From Physcia stellaris (lineage: Eukaryota > Ascomycota > Lecanoromycetes > Caliciales > Physciaceae), in NCBI GenBank assembly GCA_018902385.1, contig JABSSW010000024.1, positions 310,001-374,000 of the forward strand: a stretch of DNA of 64,000 bases. Reading direction: 5' to 3'. Positions 21,349 to 34,218 of this stretch are shown one piece after another. How positions within the stretch are numbered: position 1 is the stretch's first letter; the number at the start of each line of letters is the position of its first letter. The notes beneath the pieces are model-generated. The model did not search any database and was not told where the DNA came from. It saw only the letters and a program-made list of their open reading frames with translations. The position numbers and the translations under genes are program-made.

Positions 21349-23447
21349 ATGTTTTCTTTCGCTCATCAACTATCCCAGCTCGAGCATACTTTGGAAGCCA
21401 GAGGCCTCAAGCTTACAACCAATTCTTCCATAAAACTCTCTTCCCCGCATGATATCTTTTCCTCAAGTCTTCCACCATCAAGCCAGCTTTCCAGCCTGAT
21501 CTCTGCAGGCGTCTGGATTAGCAGAGGCAATGGGCTCATCTTCTACTTTAGCTTTGATACAGCAGGTATATCTATCTCATCGTCCGATCGGATGAACTTA
21601 GTGGAGACTCTTGGTGTGATAATTAGGGATGCAGAGGTCCTTCTTCATTCCTTACTATAGATATTTCTGATATACTGAGTATGACTTTGCAGCTCTGGAG
21701 CCAGCTTGGCTTGAAAGCAGCGCTCACTTTTCCTACCAACTGTACCATCTCCTCCAGGAAGCAGCCGGACTTGCTTTTGAAGTTGAGCCATCTTGCTTTT
21801 CAACAAGGCTTCATACAGTCTAGCAAAGCAGGAGGCGATTCCTTTGTGACAAGAGACACGATCCCTCCGAGAGGAGTTCTCGTCGCTCACCTCGAGGAGG
21901 TCGCAATCACATGGAGATTTTCCCTGCCACCTGCTTCTGCCCTTGCCAAAAAACGAAAGGTTGACCGATCATCTTCCAGTCTCGCGGACGAGACGTTCTA
22001 TGACATAGCTGGGGATAGGAATGACATGATTCTCCTAGACGATTTGTCGTATCATCGCTGCCCGCATCAAAAGGTCCCCAGATACCAAGCATCCGAACCT
22101 GCAGCTACAGACATCCCTGAATTTGGGGACAACTTCATGCTGGATACAGACCACTCATCGCAAGAATCCATTGTCTCCTCAACTTTCTCACAAGGACTTA
22201 ATTCGAACGGCTCAACAAGTAGCTCTTGTATGCTGTTGCCTGAAGACAGCACCGTACCAAAGGGGACCATCCCAGATTACAAAGTTGTAGTTGACGATTG
22301 GGCAAAGCTGGTAGATTTATCTTTTCGCTCTTTGATATATAGCGACAAGATGGCTTCAAAGGGGACTAGCCGTGATCGGCGCTCAATTGAACCCAAGCTT
22401 GCAGGAATATCACCGCCGTTATTCAGCCCCGGTTATCTGCCTGTAAGTTTTTATCTTGCAAACCATGTACGTGTATATAACGCTGACAATTTCTTTCTAA
22501 AGGCAATTGCACACCGTAATGCACATATTTCCAGCGTTGCCCAGAGTATCACTGCAGTCTACAATCGTTCAAAATCGCCCGCCTTCAGGTTAGAAATCGA
22601 GCAAATGACCAGTCTTTCCTTAGAAGAGCGTCTTCACATGCTTCGTGATGGGTCAGGCACTGAAGCAGACAACCAACCTAGTTTGGTTATGACATCTGCC
22701 ATCAAGCTTCGTCTGTGGCAAGTTTGTCAGCGCATACTCTTCGACTCAGCTGCTGCAAAGCGCCTAAGTCCATTGAAACTCAGTACGGAGCGGTCTGTAG
22801 CAGACACTTGCATCTCTCAGGTAATGCTCGATGAAGAGGACCCTCGCTGCCCAGGCGAAAGAGTATCAGCTATGATGGAGAGTGGGAATTTGATTAAGAA
22901 GTCGGTATATCAAGATCCAGGCGCCCAAGTAGATTCGCTGCAAGAATTTAGCCGGGATACATTGTTCGAAGGACCTGATAGTCTTGATCACCAAATCCTT
23001 TTCATTGACAAATGTAGTTTCGAGGATGACCTTTTCTGCGATTCCTGGATTCAAGACAACGATTTGCATCTTCCTGATGTCTTACCGGATGAGCTCGAGG
23101 GTGATGAACTGTATGATTCCTTGTTCACAGAAGACACCTCGACCTTCGAAGACGACGGTTCGCACACATCCGAGCGCATAGACGAACTGGCCAGCGAACC
23201 ACTACCCTCTCTTCGTATTTCCGTCCACAACGACGAGTCATGTCTCCTCAATGGGAATATGTCAGACGCCGACTCTGAGAATACTCCTTGCCAGAACCAC
23301 GGCATAGAAGACAAGAACGTGAAGGATACCAAAGTTGGTGACAGCTACGACATCTCTGACATTAAGCTTGAGGCTAGCGACCAAATGCTTATAGACGACG
23401 AAATGGAAGGCATTGGCCTCCGCGAAGAGATACTTCTATTAGACTAG
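21349..23447 (+). CDS. Hypothetical protein, acidic C-terminal half
   Basis: I do not recognise this protein. The main open stretch (21681-23447, up to 588 residues) starts near a Leu/Ser-rich section, has a basic KKRKVDRSS patch that resembles a nuclear localisation signal around residue 90, and becomes Asp/Glu/Ser-rich after residue 400. A perfect intron-like block (GTAAGT...CTAAAG, 22443-22502, 60 bp) is in frame and stop-free, so it could be spliced out or retained. An upstream ATG at 21349 opens 103 residues that may be the true N-terminal exon, joined by an intron ending at the TTTGCAG before 21711; the donor is unclear. The length and unbiased open frame support a real gene, and the nuclear signal suggests a nuclear protein, but no function can be given. 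Confidence 0.55.
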
Positions 23448-24865
23448 TATTGGTATGAGTCATCAAAAAGATAAAATATAAGACAAGGCTCCTGTCTTGG
23501 TCACCTGCTTCCAGATCTCGACATTGACCCCATTCACCCTACTCATTAACCCCTTCTCTCCTCAAGTGTCATAGGTCGTCCGTCGCCCAGCGAATCAGCT
23601 CATGCCCCTTCCATTAATACAACTTACGAACGAAGTAGGCCATTTCACCAATACTGCGTCAAATATCGCAATCAGGTTGAGCAGGCATAGTTCCCTTCTT
23701 GCTGTCCTTTAGTTCTATTGCTGTTTCGGATACGGAGTACTCCATCCTACGTCTCGTCAACGCTGTCACAAGGGATTGGGAGTGAAAACATCAGGCGGGA
23801 CACCGACCTTCACTCCTGGGAAGCCCTGGTCTGACTGTCATCACTTCATATAAATTCTCCGTACTCAGTCGTCACTACTGGGATCAAGTGTAATTACTCT
23901 TTTCCCATCCTTAAAAGACGGCAGAGTCTGCTACGAAATGACAAAGCCAAGATGTATGGATTGACCCCGAATGAAGAGAAGAAAAGTAGGTCCACCAAGG
24001 TTGATATTGGAAGATAATTGCAAGGAAGTCTCTATTCCTTACAGCGAAGAGGAGACAATAAAATGAGCGGTATCGAAGATGAATGAGGGACGCTCTCACT
24101 TCATTATTGACTGTATTACTTGAAGATATACCTACCAACATCTCGTCATATCTTTCGTAAAAGTAAAGCAGAAGGAGTTAGGTACAGCTGCACCTTCTCG
24201 TCCGGATCATGCGACCATCGAGTACAATTCGTAAGTACAAGTCGGCAAAACCTTCCGATCATGCATGCACTCACACTCACTAGGCGAACCAAGGTTGCTG
24301 TGCTGGAAACTCTCAACCTGCATTTCAAGCGGTCAATTTTGCTTACATTATTCTCGATATTCAGGTTGCTCTTGCATAAACTAATAGTTACGAGCATTCA
24401 TCTCTCAATCGATTTGACGTGCATATATCATTTGGCTCTTCAATTTTAGCCGAGTACAGCGGGCCCGCTGACACACTATCTACAGGCAACTGTGGGGCTG
24501 TGGAATATGCAAGACCCACCATCGGCAATACCGTCTCACTCGTCCGCGCATCAAGCGTGGGTGGGGTGGGGTCATCGTCGGATCTTTGCGTACAGCCTGA
24601 TCAACGACAAAAAGTGCCTTCCTTAAGCATCATTTAGTTCTTTCATTGTATCCTACTCCTAGGCCATGAGCTAGGCTGACTCCTGACAGAAATCAAATCG
24701 CTCACTTGCTCCTGCTATTCTAGTAGACATCTCCTTAGTACAGGAGCCGGAATTGTCTGGATTATTAACAGGTGCTTCAGGATAAGACAAGACTCTCATA
24801 ACGCAGACTTGACGTTCACGCTTGCTCCTCGCTACGAATGCGTACCCGCTGCCTCATAAATCAAC
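23448..24865. other. Intergenic, nothing recognised
   Basis: About 1.4 kb with only short ORFs. It is the 5' flank of the NLR gene. No repeat or RNA gene was recognised. Confidence 0.5.
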
Positions 24866-27800
24866 ATGCTCCCAAATCTCTGGGACCTTGCTGTGAAATC
24901 ATTGGATCCTGACTTAAGGCAGCTTATCGATTTTGAACATACTCAGGATCTGGATGCCTTGCGAGAAGTCACACGCTTAGCCGAAGAGAAGAAGGAACAG
25001 TGTGTCCGGAGCCGAATCAGAATTCGGAGAAAGCGTGGTGAGGTCATCATCGTCAGGGATGTCTTGGAAAAGATTATCAAATATGTCCAAAAGTTCAAAG
25101 AAATCGGAGATGTAGCAGTGCAATACGACCCCATTCACGCCTCCTTGCCATGGGCTGGTGTACGGTTGCTCCTCCAGGTAAGACCGTTATACGCTGTCCA
25201 AGGGCAGCATATTCGCCAGCGCAAATGTCATGTTCTGAGCATACTATTCGCTGACTAATGTTAATGCATACAGTTTGCCATTAGCGAGACCCAGACCTTC
25301 GGTTTCATGGTGGAAGGACTTGGCCAAGTCACAAACCTGATCACTCGCTACGCGATCGTTGAGGAATTGTATTTGAAGGAGCAGACAAATGCTACATACC
25401 AGCTTCGAGCTTCCCTAATCCAGCTTTATGCCGCAACCCTAGTATTCCTTGGTAAATCCTACCACTTTTTTGGTCAAAACGCCACAAAGCGCATTCTCAA
25501 AAGTGTCTTTACCCTTTCCGAAGATGGTATACAGCATTTATTACAGGATCTTACGCACAAACAAGCTCACGTTGATCAAGCCGCGCTTCTCGTTCAAGGG
25601 GATCGTCAGCAAATAATGGCGGCTGGCGTATCTGAAACAAATATGCAGGCTCTTGATATCAGTCAAAACCTGGATGCTCTTAGTAAAATGGTGCTTACGG
25701 ACAATACAGCCATTCAGAGGGATGTAAGTGTCTTGCTTCAGCTAAACTCTGAATTGCAGGTACCCCTGCATCGTATCGCGTCGCAGCTTTCTGAGATTGA
25801 CGACACATTGGATGCTTCCTCACGTGCTAATATCTTGTGTTGGCTATCCAAAATTCCATATGCACAACATCACGAAGACTCGCGTAAAGGCCGCCATCTT
25901 GGCTCTGGAATATGGCTCCTCCAAAAGGGAGAGTACAGAGATTGGAGAATCTCGAGCTTTTCGTCCATTCTTTGGTTGCATGGTATTCCTGGTTCCGGCA
26001 AGACCACACTAGTGTAAGCAAATATGGTACCATAGGAGGTTCTATAACTCAATGTACGGCAGATCTCTCATTATCGATGAGCTCTCTCGAGAGATTGCAG
26101 CAGGGCCTGACTCGCCTCCGATTGCATACTTCTATTGTGCGAGGGATAGTGCGGAGCCAGAGCGGTCGAAACCCGAAGAAGTCCTGCTTAGTATAGCTAG
26201 ACAGCTATCGGGGAAAGACGTGAATGTACCTATTCATCCCGCGACTAACGAGTTATATTTCGCTCAAAAGACCACACCTAGGAGAAAACTGACACTGCTG
26301 GAGACTGTTGACCTTATTCTTGCCATCACTAGCGATAATCCGATCACCATTGTATTGGATGCTCTGGACGAATGCGACGCATTACATCGACATGAGCTCC
26401 TTGAGGCATTCGACGTCATCATTCAGCAATCGACAAATATCGTGAAAATCTTCGTGTCAAGTCGCGAGGACAATGACATCGTTTGTCGACTTGAGCGCTC
26501 GCCCAACCTCTACATCTCCGCCGATGATAACAAGAAGGACATTGAAAATTTTGTTCGCGTGGAAGTAGATGAAGCGATCGCGAAGAAGCGATTGCTTAGT
26601 GGGAATGTCTCGCCACAGCTTCGACGGCGCATTGTGGATACGCTTGAAAGAGATGCGCAAGGAATGTAAGGAAGCTGACAGACTAGTAAGTTGTTCGCGT
26701 ACAGATCACTGATGCTGTTGATACAGGTTTCGCTGGGTCAGCCTACAGATTCAAAATCTATGTAACCCACAGCGAATGAAAGTAGAGGGAGACGTAATCC
26801 AAGAGCTCGGAAAATTACCGAAATCTCTATCAGACCTTTATGCTGTTATATACGATCAGATTCGGGATTCCGGCCCAAGCAGTAAAAAGATGGCTGAGAG
26901 GCTGTTACAGTGGCTTACCGTCGCTCAAAAGCCTTTGAGTGTAAACATGGCTATCGCAATAGTCTCGAGGGCCAACCCAGATGGTCTTACTCCTTTTGGA
27001 TATCGTGATCTGCTCAATATTACCTGCAATCTCATCGTTATTGACAGAAATGTCGTCCGCTTTGCTCACCTATCTGTTCGCGACTATCTGGAACATCGTG
27101 AAGAGTTCAATAAAGACGAAGTCCATATGCACGTGGCAATGACATGTCTCGAAGAATACATATATCTGGAGCAATCTGACCAGCGACTTAGTGGCTCCAA
27201 AGCGTCTCTAGCCGGGCAGCTGGATGTGAAACTCAATATAAGAAATTACAGTTGTTTTTTCTGGCCAACTCATGCCGCGCAGGTCCGCGCCGAACCCCAG
27301 AGACTTCGGCTGAACGACATACTCCGCGCAGGCCTATTTCGCTTCGTCGATGCGTCGCCCTCCTTCAGAGATTGGAGGCGAGATGTCAGTACTGGTAGTT
27401 TGATTTCTCGTATACCTTTCAAAACCAAGATAGAAAACAGTGCGGCCAGGACTCCATTTCTCGCGATATGTATCTTTGGGTTCTCGAAACTGTTAGAATC
27501 ATACAAACCATCCGATTTCTTAGCTTGTTGTCAGACTCAAATGCCCATTTACGAGGGCAGGTATGCTGGAATGAAAGGTCATCACATCACGATCTATCAT
27601 GGCCATCGAGATTGCACAAAGACACTGCTAGACCAAGGGTTTGATGTCAATGAAGCTACAGCTAGTGGTGAAACTTGTTTACACATTGCAGTGAGGAAAG
27701 AACGAAAAGACTTGTTACAACTTCTTGTCGACTATGGTGCAGACACGGATGCTTTGACTCTGACTTTCCCAAAAGAAGAAGAGGACACTGAGATGCCCGA

Positions 27801-28554
27801 AGACATCCCTGACAAGGGTTTACTATGGGAAAAACCATCTTCCCGACTCCGATCAAGCCTGGGCTTCCGGAACGGTGCAGGTAGCATTAATAGCGCAATC
27901 GATGAACCCGCGGAAGCCCCTCTTCACTACGCAGCTCTACATGGATCTGTTGCTTGTGTATCCGAGCTCATTCGTCTCAATGTCAATCCTAACGTACGGA
28001 ACTCACTAGGAGATACGCCATTGCTGAAAGCCTTAGAAGGCTGGCACGACCAAATCGTGCAGATGCTACTTCACGCTGGAGCCGACGTCAACCCACGTTC
28101 CCTGTACGGTCGGACGCCTCTACATTTCGCCGCTGCATCGGGCCAGTATGAGACGGCAATTTCGCTTGTGCGATATGGTGCCGATCCTCACTTGCAGGAT
28201 TCTCTTGGCTCCACACCCATTGAGACGGCGAGGCGCTATAACAATGACCGACTTTGCTTGTCGTTGGAAGCCTTGGCCGGTGGCAGTCAGGTCAATACAG
28301 CTCCACAGGGCCCGTTCATGCTTGAAGCAGAGATCGAAGCCGCAATCGGAGCTGATAGCAGTAATGAGTCGCCTCCTGTACCGCCTACTGACCTCAAATC
28401 CCCAGACAAAGTGTTGTCAGAATGGAATAATCTTCTAGGAAGCAAAACCAGACACTCCAAATGGGGTCGAACAAGGCTTGGAGACTTTCTTCGCGGTACT
28501 CCAAAGTTAAGGAGAAAATTGGCGACGGGGCCTTTAGGCGAGCAGAAGGGGTGA
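24866..28554 (+). CDS. NLR-like STAND protein: helical N-terminal domain, NACHT, ankyrin repeats
   Basis: Four exons (24866-25177, 25274-26013, 26063-26665, 26727-28554) give about 1,160 residues with all junctions in frame. The N-terminal 300 residues are helical and resemble the domain preceding NACHT in many fungal NLRs (YDPIHASLPWAGVRLLLQ...LITRYAIVEELYL), possibly DUF7708-like. The NACHT part has Walker A GIPGSGKTTLV at the exon 2/3 junction, Walker B TIVLDALDECD, a sensor-like KIFVSSRED, and GMFRWVSLQI. A winged-helix-like region follows (FAHLSVRDYLE). The C-terminal third has about five ankyrin repeats (for example GETCLHIAVRKERKDLLQLL, LYGRTPLHFAAASGQYETAI). Fungal NLRs of this plan act in non-self recognition and programmed cell death; that role is family knowledge, not shown here. 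The gene ends about 0.5 kb from a transposon-rich island. Confidence 0.9.
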
Positions 28555-29438
28555 CGTGGTTGAGTGCAAGGCGTCGACGGCAAGGCTGTGACCAAATCCG
28601 TATTTGGCGATGTCCATCTAATCAATCACAGCAGGAGATCAAGGTAACAACGATAAGCAACGTACCTTGTAGCATGTGAGCATGTAATTTGCTTATAGTT
28701 TTCATGGAGCTGTAGCGAACAAAATATCCTGGACAGAAGAATTTAGCGTAGCAGAAGGTTGTGTCGGCTTCGTTGCGTGACAAGCCAGCTACTGTAGGAT
28801 CCGGACGACGGGTTATGTTTGTCTTGTGGTGGGATTAGGCCAGGAATCATCATGCCCACATTAATAAGGGTCGCAATCATCAGCCATGCTTAGTATGAAA
28901 TTGAAAGAAGTAAGAAGCGACAATGACAACGAAACAAGGCAAACGCCTGCAAACTGCAACAGCGCTTTATTTTAGGGTTGGGGTTATCAAATATCGTGGC
29001 TTTCGCCACCTAGCATTATCGCTCTGTTACCACCACCACCACCGCTCTGTTGTACGAAACACCACATTATTGACAATTCACGATTATACGTTGAGGCGTT
29101 AATAATTTTGCGTTCGAATATACACATGATTACGTTCAAATCGCAAAAATCGATCATTTATTCAAGCAGTTGACAGTTGACTCTTGACTGAATTTTTCTG
29201 TTGCAATTGCAATTGCAACATTGTTGCAATTTCTATTGCAATTTCTTTTGCAATTGCAATTGCAATATATATACAAGAATTCTTTTAACGTGCATTTCAC
29301 ATTAGCGTTGTTGAGCACGTTAGCGTTGTTGAGCACGATTATCGCATATCGTTAATACATCAATGCGTATTGCGTCAAGAATTTCATGATTTCGAATCGT
29401 TGTATTCGTTTTTAACAAGTTTTCATGTCATTTTTCAT
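28555..29438. other. Intergenic transition into the second AT-rich island
   Basis: Normal composition to about 29060, including a short CCA/CCG microsatellite at 29030-29045. Beyond about 29070 GG and CC disappear. At 29199-29268 a palindromic TTGCAA/CAATTG repeat occurs, and at 29306-29338 an 18-base unit (GCGTTGTTGAGCACG core) is present twice. No gene. Confidence 0.6.
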
Positions 29439-29447
29439 ATTAATTTG
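29439..29447. repeat. 9 bp target-site duplication of the MULE, left
   Basis: ATTAATTTG, repeated exactly at 32178-32186. A 9 bp duplication is the hallmark length for Mutator-like elements. Confidence 0.8.
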
Positions 29448-29537
29448 AAAAGTCATTATTCGCACGTGCGATTCGTATTTGCACGTGTCAAGACTGTCCG
29501 GATCGCGCTTTCGATAAAACAGAATTCTGAACATTTT
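29448..29537 (+). repeat. Left terminal inverted repeat of the MULE
   Basis: Begins AAAAGTCATTATTCGCACGT and matches the reverse complement of 32088-32177. It keeps a TCCGGA that has become TTCGAA in the other arm. It also contains the palindrome CGCACGTGCG. Confidence 0.88.
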
Positions 29538-29784
29538 TAAAATTCGATATGTTCGAATCAATGTATGAAAATCAAATGCTCGTTTTTCGATCATTTTGCA
29601 AACAGACATTGATGTTCTAATTTCTACATACATTTGATCGTGACGTCATCGAATTTTGTATGAGAATTTTCGTTCATTTGACTTATTTGATTTTGTTCGA
29701 TCAATCAAAAATTTTCTTGATCGCAAATCGACGATTTGCACACTTTTTTCTTTTCGTCGATTTTTCGCTTTTCATATCAGCTTT

Positions 29785-30231
29785 CTAGTTCGTTTTTTTT
29801 GCTCGTTTGATATTATTCATAGTGTTGTTGTTATTTGTTCGCTTGCGATCGATTGTTGAAAACGTCGTCGAAATCATCGTTGAATTTGTGAACTCGTTCG
29901 AATACTGAATTGTAAACATGCTGTAGAATTGACTTGAAGAAAATGACATAATCGTGTATTGATTAGAAGACGATTGATTAGAAAACATCTGAATTTCGTT
30001 TTCGTTAATTGTGAAATCAATGAACTGCGCATATTCGAAAATCGAAAAATTTCGTTGTGTAAATTGTTTCATCGTTCGAAAACGTTGTTCAAAACGATTT
30101 TGATCAATAGTTGTTTTCGATCGATTAAATGCATGTCTTGAACGATTTTTGTTTTTGATCTTTTTCGAATTTTGTATATCGAGTAGTGAATCATGTGTAA
30201 ACATTTTTTTCACTGTAATTTCAATCTTCAC
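29785..30231 (-). pseudogene. C-terminal remnant of the MULE reading frame
   Basis: A 148-residue Ser/Asn/Gln-rich open stretch downstream of the transposase core on the same strand. It is compatible with the tail of the transposase. There is no recognisable domain and it is not an independent gene. Confidence 0.4.
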
Positions 30232-30276
30232 GAATTCTATTGATTCAACGAAATGACGTATCGATTTGTAAAGTCG

Positions 30277-31890
30277 TCAGTGAAAATTAACGTCGTTGAA
30301 TTTCAAAATTTTTTCATTGCTGACATCGATCATACGTTTTTGAATGATGTGAACGCAAAACAAATTCATGATGTTTTGAAATCGCTTTGAACAAAAAGAC
30401 AGTTCGACGTTGTTATCGCGAATATTCAACAGTATATCGTATTGCTCTTTGATCTTAATGAATGCAAATGATGATATCAGAATTCGAAAATCTCGAAATA
30501 TGACTTTATTGAAACGATCAAGAAAATTCTGACGAGCGTAAATTAAAACACGATTGTATTCAGATCGCTGACGATCGCAAACATCAGAAACTCGTTTAAC
30601 AACGATATCAAAATCGCTTTGAAAATTACGTAATGCTGTTTTCAAAATAACGTTACTGCTTTTTTCACGAAAGATGATGTGATTGTCAAAATGAAAATAT
30701 TCGTCGATTCATGTTCTACATCATTTATGTTTTTTCGATAAAATTTTCGTGTTCAAATATCGAGATATTGCGACGTTGATTGACTCGTAAATGCGTTGAA
30801 TTTCTTGTCAAACTTTCTTCATCTTTTTTTCTGTTGCTGCATACAATAACTGTTGAAAATGCTCGATAATTGATGATTCGATCTTTTTATCGCCGAAAAA
30901 TTGATGTCACAATTTCTTGAAATTCGTACGATCTCGAAAATGTTTGTGACAGTTGATTAATACGTTTTGCTCTAAATGTCAACAACATAGAAAATGTAAA
31001 ATCGAAAACGAAATCTCTTTAGCAATTGCAATAAGAATATTTGATTCTTCATTCGACAATCAAATCTGAAATAAAAATATGTTCAATTTTGATACAACTT
31101 CTTAATGAATCGAATAAGTCGACAATAATTCTTCGCTTTTTTTTTTCATGAAACACATGTCGACATAAAAGAAAATGTTCAAGCAAATGATTTCTGTAAA
31201 TACAATCAAAAACATGTGATAACGATTCGTCTTGTAAATACAGTTCACGATGAGAATTTTTTCATTGTGTAACAACATTTTCTTCGATGACTTGTTGCAA
31301 AAGAATAAAAACTTCATTTTTTGTGACTCGAAATTCAACTCAATCTTAACGAATCAATCAAAATCATTCTGTAACTTCAAATTGAGAATTTGAATGAAAA
31401 TTTTATTGCTCAAGCGTTGAATTTTCAACTTCGCTATGTAGTTGAAAATATTCTGTACTTCGAGCAACGAATTATTCGAATCGTGATCGTACTTTTTCTG
31501 AATGAAAATGAGAATTTCTGAAAATATAACGGAAATATCGAGTTTGAATCTGATATTCTTCTTTATCTCGTCAGTCATGACGATTCGAACGTGCATAAAC
31601 ATGAATTTCTCAATATCGTCAACATGATTATGCTCGTCATTCAGAATTTCGATAAAACTTCACATGTTGATGTTTTCGTCAAGTCGCAAATTGATTTTGA
31701 AAAAACATTGAACACGTTTGAATTCGATCGCAAATTTGATCTGTGAATCTTTTTTATTGCGAAACTTTTTTTTCTTATTGCATTGTAAAATAATCTTATT
31801 TTTCACTTTCAAAAACGATTTTCGAAAATTCTCTGTAACGAGAACGTAATCGAATGATTTGACGATTTTATTGACTTTTGCAATGATCAT
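30277..31890 (-). pseudogene. Degenerate MULE transposase
   Basis: Reading down the minus strand, 31890-31600 holds a FAR1/FLYWCH-like DNA-binding segment (a Cys near IILQC, and a terminal W-x8-HNH-like NMWSFIEILNDEHNH in which Trp is a stop). The catalytic region begins near 31250 (ILIVNCIYKTNRY), where family members have D-C/G-T-Y-K-T-N-R-Y; the catalytic Asp is Asn here. Near 31030-31060 the second catalytic Asp is also Asn (SNEE in place of T-D-R/K-E). A following CxxWHxxxNV block (LHFLCC, stop for Trp, HLEQNV) is the MULE zinc/His motif. Stop codons interrupt at 31099, 31352 and elsewhere. The 122-residue stretch at 30277-30645 has no Gly, Pro or Trp. Confidence 0.78.
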
Positions 31891-32087
31891 CTGACTGAAA
31901 AATCATGTTTCTTTCAAAAAGACGACAACAACGCGTTCAACGACGTGAAAAATTCATATTCGTTAACAATGAAAAACGCATTGATCGTTATGAAAAACGT
32001 CGTCATTTGCAAAACTTGTAAAACAATAAATGAAAAAAATGAAAAAGATGAAAATTCGATGTTTTCAAAAATCGAAAGATGTAAAAT

Positions 32088-32177
32088 AAAATGTTCAAAA
32101 TTTTGTCTTATCGAAAACGCGATTCGAACAGTTTTGACACGTGCAAATACGAATCGCACGTGCGAATAATGACTTTC
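32088..32177 (-). repeat. Right terminal inverted repeat of the MULE
   Basis: Reverse complement of the left TIR with 8 substitutions and no gaps. Confidence 0.88.
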
Positions 32178-32186
32178 ATTAATTTG
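32178..32186. repeat. 9 bp target-site duplication of the MULE, right
   Basis: ATTAATTTG, identical to 29439-29447. Confidence 0.8.
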
Positions 32187-32630
32187 TATTGCAAAGTATT
32201 TTCACAATTGTTCAACAGCGACATCAACAATAAAAACGAATGATGTGTTTGCAATAATTTCATGTTCTGACATGAATTCATGTCAAAACATGAAATAACT
32301 GTAATTGTCAATGTTTCATTGTCAATGAAAAACATTGAGCAATATTTCTGATTCGATTGTTCATTTTGTATGATAAATCGTATGATAATCAAATCATTCA
32401 ACTTGAAAATTCTTTCTGAATTTTCGTCTTATCTCAGAAATTCTTAGACGAAATACGAAATAAACTGTTTCGAAATCAGATTTATTCGAAAATCGTGCAT
32501 CTCACGTTAAAAAATAATTTTTGTATTGAATTAACGACAATTGACGTATACAGTTCAACTGAACGAAAATATTGCTAAAAAATGACTGTGTTATGAATGT
32601 TTGTGTTAATGAAATATGTTTTTACAAAAA
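32187..32630. other. AT-rich hypermutated DNA, no recognised content
   Basis: GG/CC-depleted like the rest of the island. It contains direct and inverted copies of TCATGTTTTGACATGAA-type sequence near 32258-32295. Nothing else is recognised. Confidence 0.45.
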
Positions 32631-32829
32631 CTATTAAAAGAGTTATAAATAATTATCATTTTATTGCTTTGAATTTCGTTTTTCTGTAACATACATACAA
32701 AATGAAAACACAAAAAATGTGCGAATGTCAAGACATTAATTTCAACAAAAACGCATTAATTTTTGTTTCGTCAAATTATATCAATTGAATTTTGATTGCA
32801 ACACATTTGCGAAAATTGTATTTTCAACA
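32631..32829 (-). repeat. 199 bp direct repeat, copy A
   Basis: Gap-free match to 35837-36035 with about 15 substitutions, all C/T or G/A; about 11 are CpC/CpT-type and 4 are CpA/TpG-type. Confidence 0.85.
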
Positions 32830-34218
32830 CTTTTTCACAACAATCGTTTGTGTTTTTTGTTCTGTATTTCAACGAGTTTAATCTGAAATTTTCGTGCAAG
32901 TTTTTTCAACGATGAATTTTGATATCAAAAATTCTTTCAGAACGATAAATTCTGAAATTTTTTCAACGATGTGATTTTTTCAACGATGTATTGCTTGAAG
33001 TTTTCGAGCAAGTTTTTTCAATGTCGAATCATGTATCGATGCGAAAATTGCAAAAACGAACGAATCAAGATTCGATGAATTTGTTGATTTCAAACATGAC
33101 GTAAAATCGATTTGTAAAACGTGCGATCGAGCAACTGAAAACGTTTTGCGTTTTTTCATGAAATAAAACATCGATGTAAAATTCGATATTTAGAATTGAA
33201 TGAAAAATACATCATAAAACAAGTATCAATTGTTTGAATAATGCGATATTGACGAAAATGCGAATCACATCATGATTTGATAACATCATTGTGAATTTCA
33301 AAATTTTTAGATATTTCTTGCGACATCAATGAATCGATCTTTATGTAATTTGACTGTAAAAAGTTCATAAAATATGTCGATGCGATGCGAAAAACTGAAA
33401 ATGATCGAGAAATCGATATGAAAAATGATGCATCGAATGCGAAAAGTGCAAAATCGAACTTTTCTGATTTGACTAAGATCTGTCAGAGAATCAGATCGAT
33501 TAATATGCGAAAAAATCAAATATTTTCAGTTTTTTTTGATCGAGTTTTTGTTTTGCAAGATCGAATATGTAATGATTGCATAATACGTTTTTTCGAAACG
33601 ATATTATGTGATTTCAAGTCGAATTTCGAGTGTGTAATGACTTCATACAATACGTTTTCTCGAAACGATATTGCATGATTGTATAATACGTTTTTTCGAA
33701 ATCGTATTATTTAGTCTGTTCATTTTTTTCTAACAATTGTTCGTACAACACGTCAAGTACGCTTTTTCGAAACTGTATTGACAAACGTATTGTCATTTTC
33801 TTTTTCTCGTATTTATCGAACGACTAAGTTTCAAAAATAGTAAAAAAAAAAACGATAATTAGTCGTGTTAAATCAAGACGAAATCACAAAGATAAATTTT
33901 TATCATGTTCGTTAAACAATAAAACAAAACATACAAACTTTCAAAACTTTTTCAAATCGAAATAAAACGAAAAAAACGAAACATCGAATTCATTAAAACA
34001 ACAACAACAACAATTTTTAGTTTTCTCAAATCGATCAACGATTAATAAAAAAAACGAACGAGTAAAACAAATAAACAACATGTTAATTTCTTCAAAATAA
34101 TGACTTTTTCAAAAAAGAATCAATACTTTTTCAAAGCAAAATGAAAAGAAACGAAACGTCAATAACGCATTTTCATGAATATTTCATTGTTTTCAATTCT
34201 GAAAACATTTGACACGAT

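Larger units (their letters stand above)
29448..32177 (-). mobile_element. Mutator-like (MULE) DNA transposon, inactivated
   Basis: A 2,730 bp element with 90 bp terminal inverted repeats, flanked by ATTAATTTG duplications and carrying a broken MULE transposase on the minus strand. The interior has almost no GG or CC. The TIR arms differ at 8 positions, all C/T or G/A in CpC or CpT context (or complement). Apart from one site in the left arm and its first base, the mutated copy is the right arm. Confidence 0.88.
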
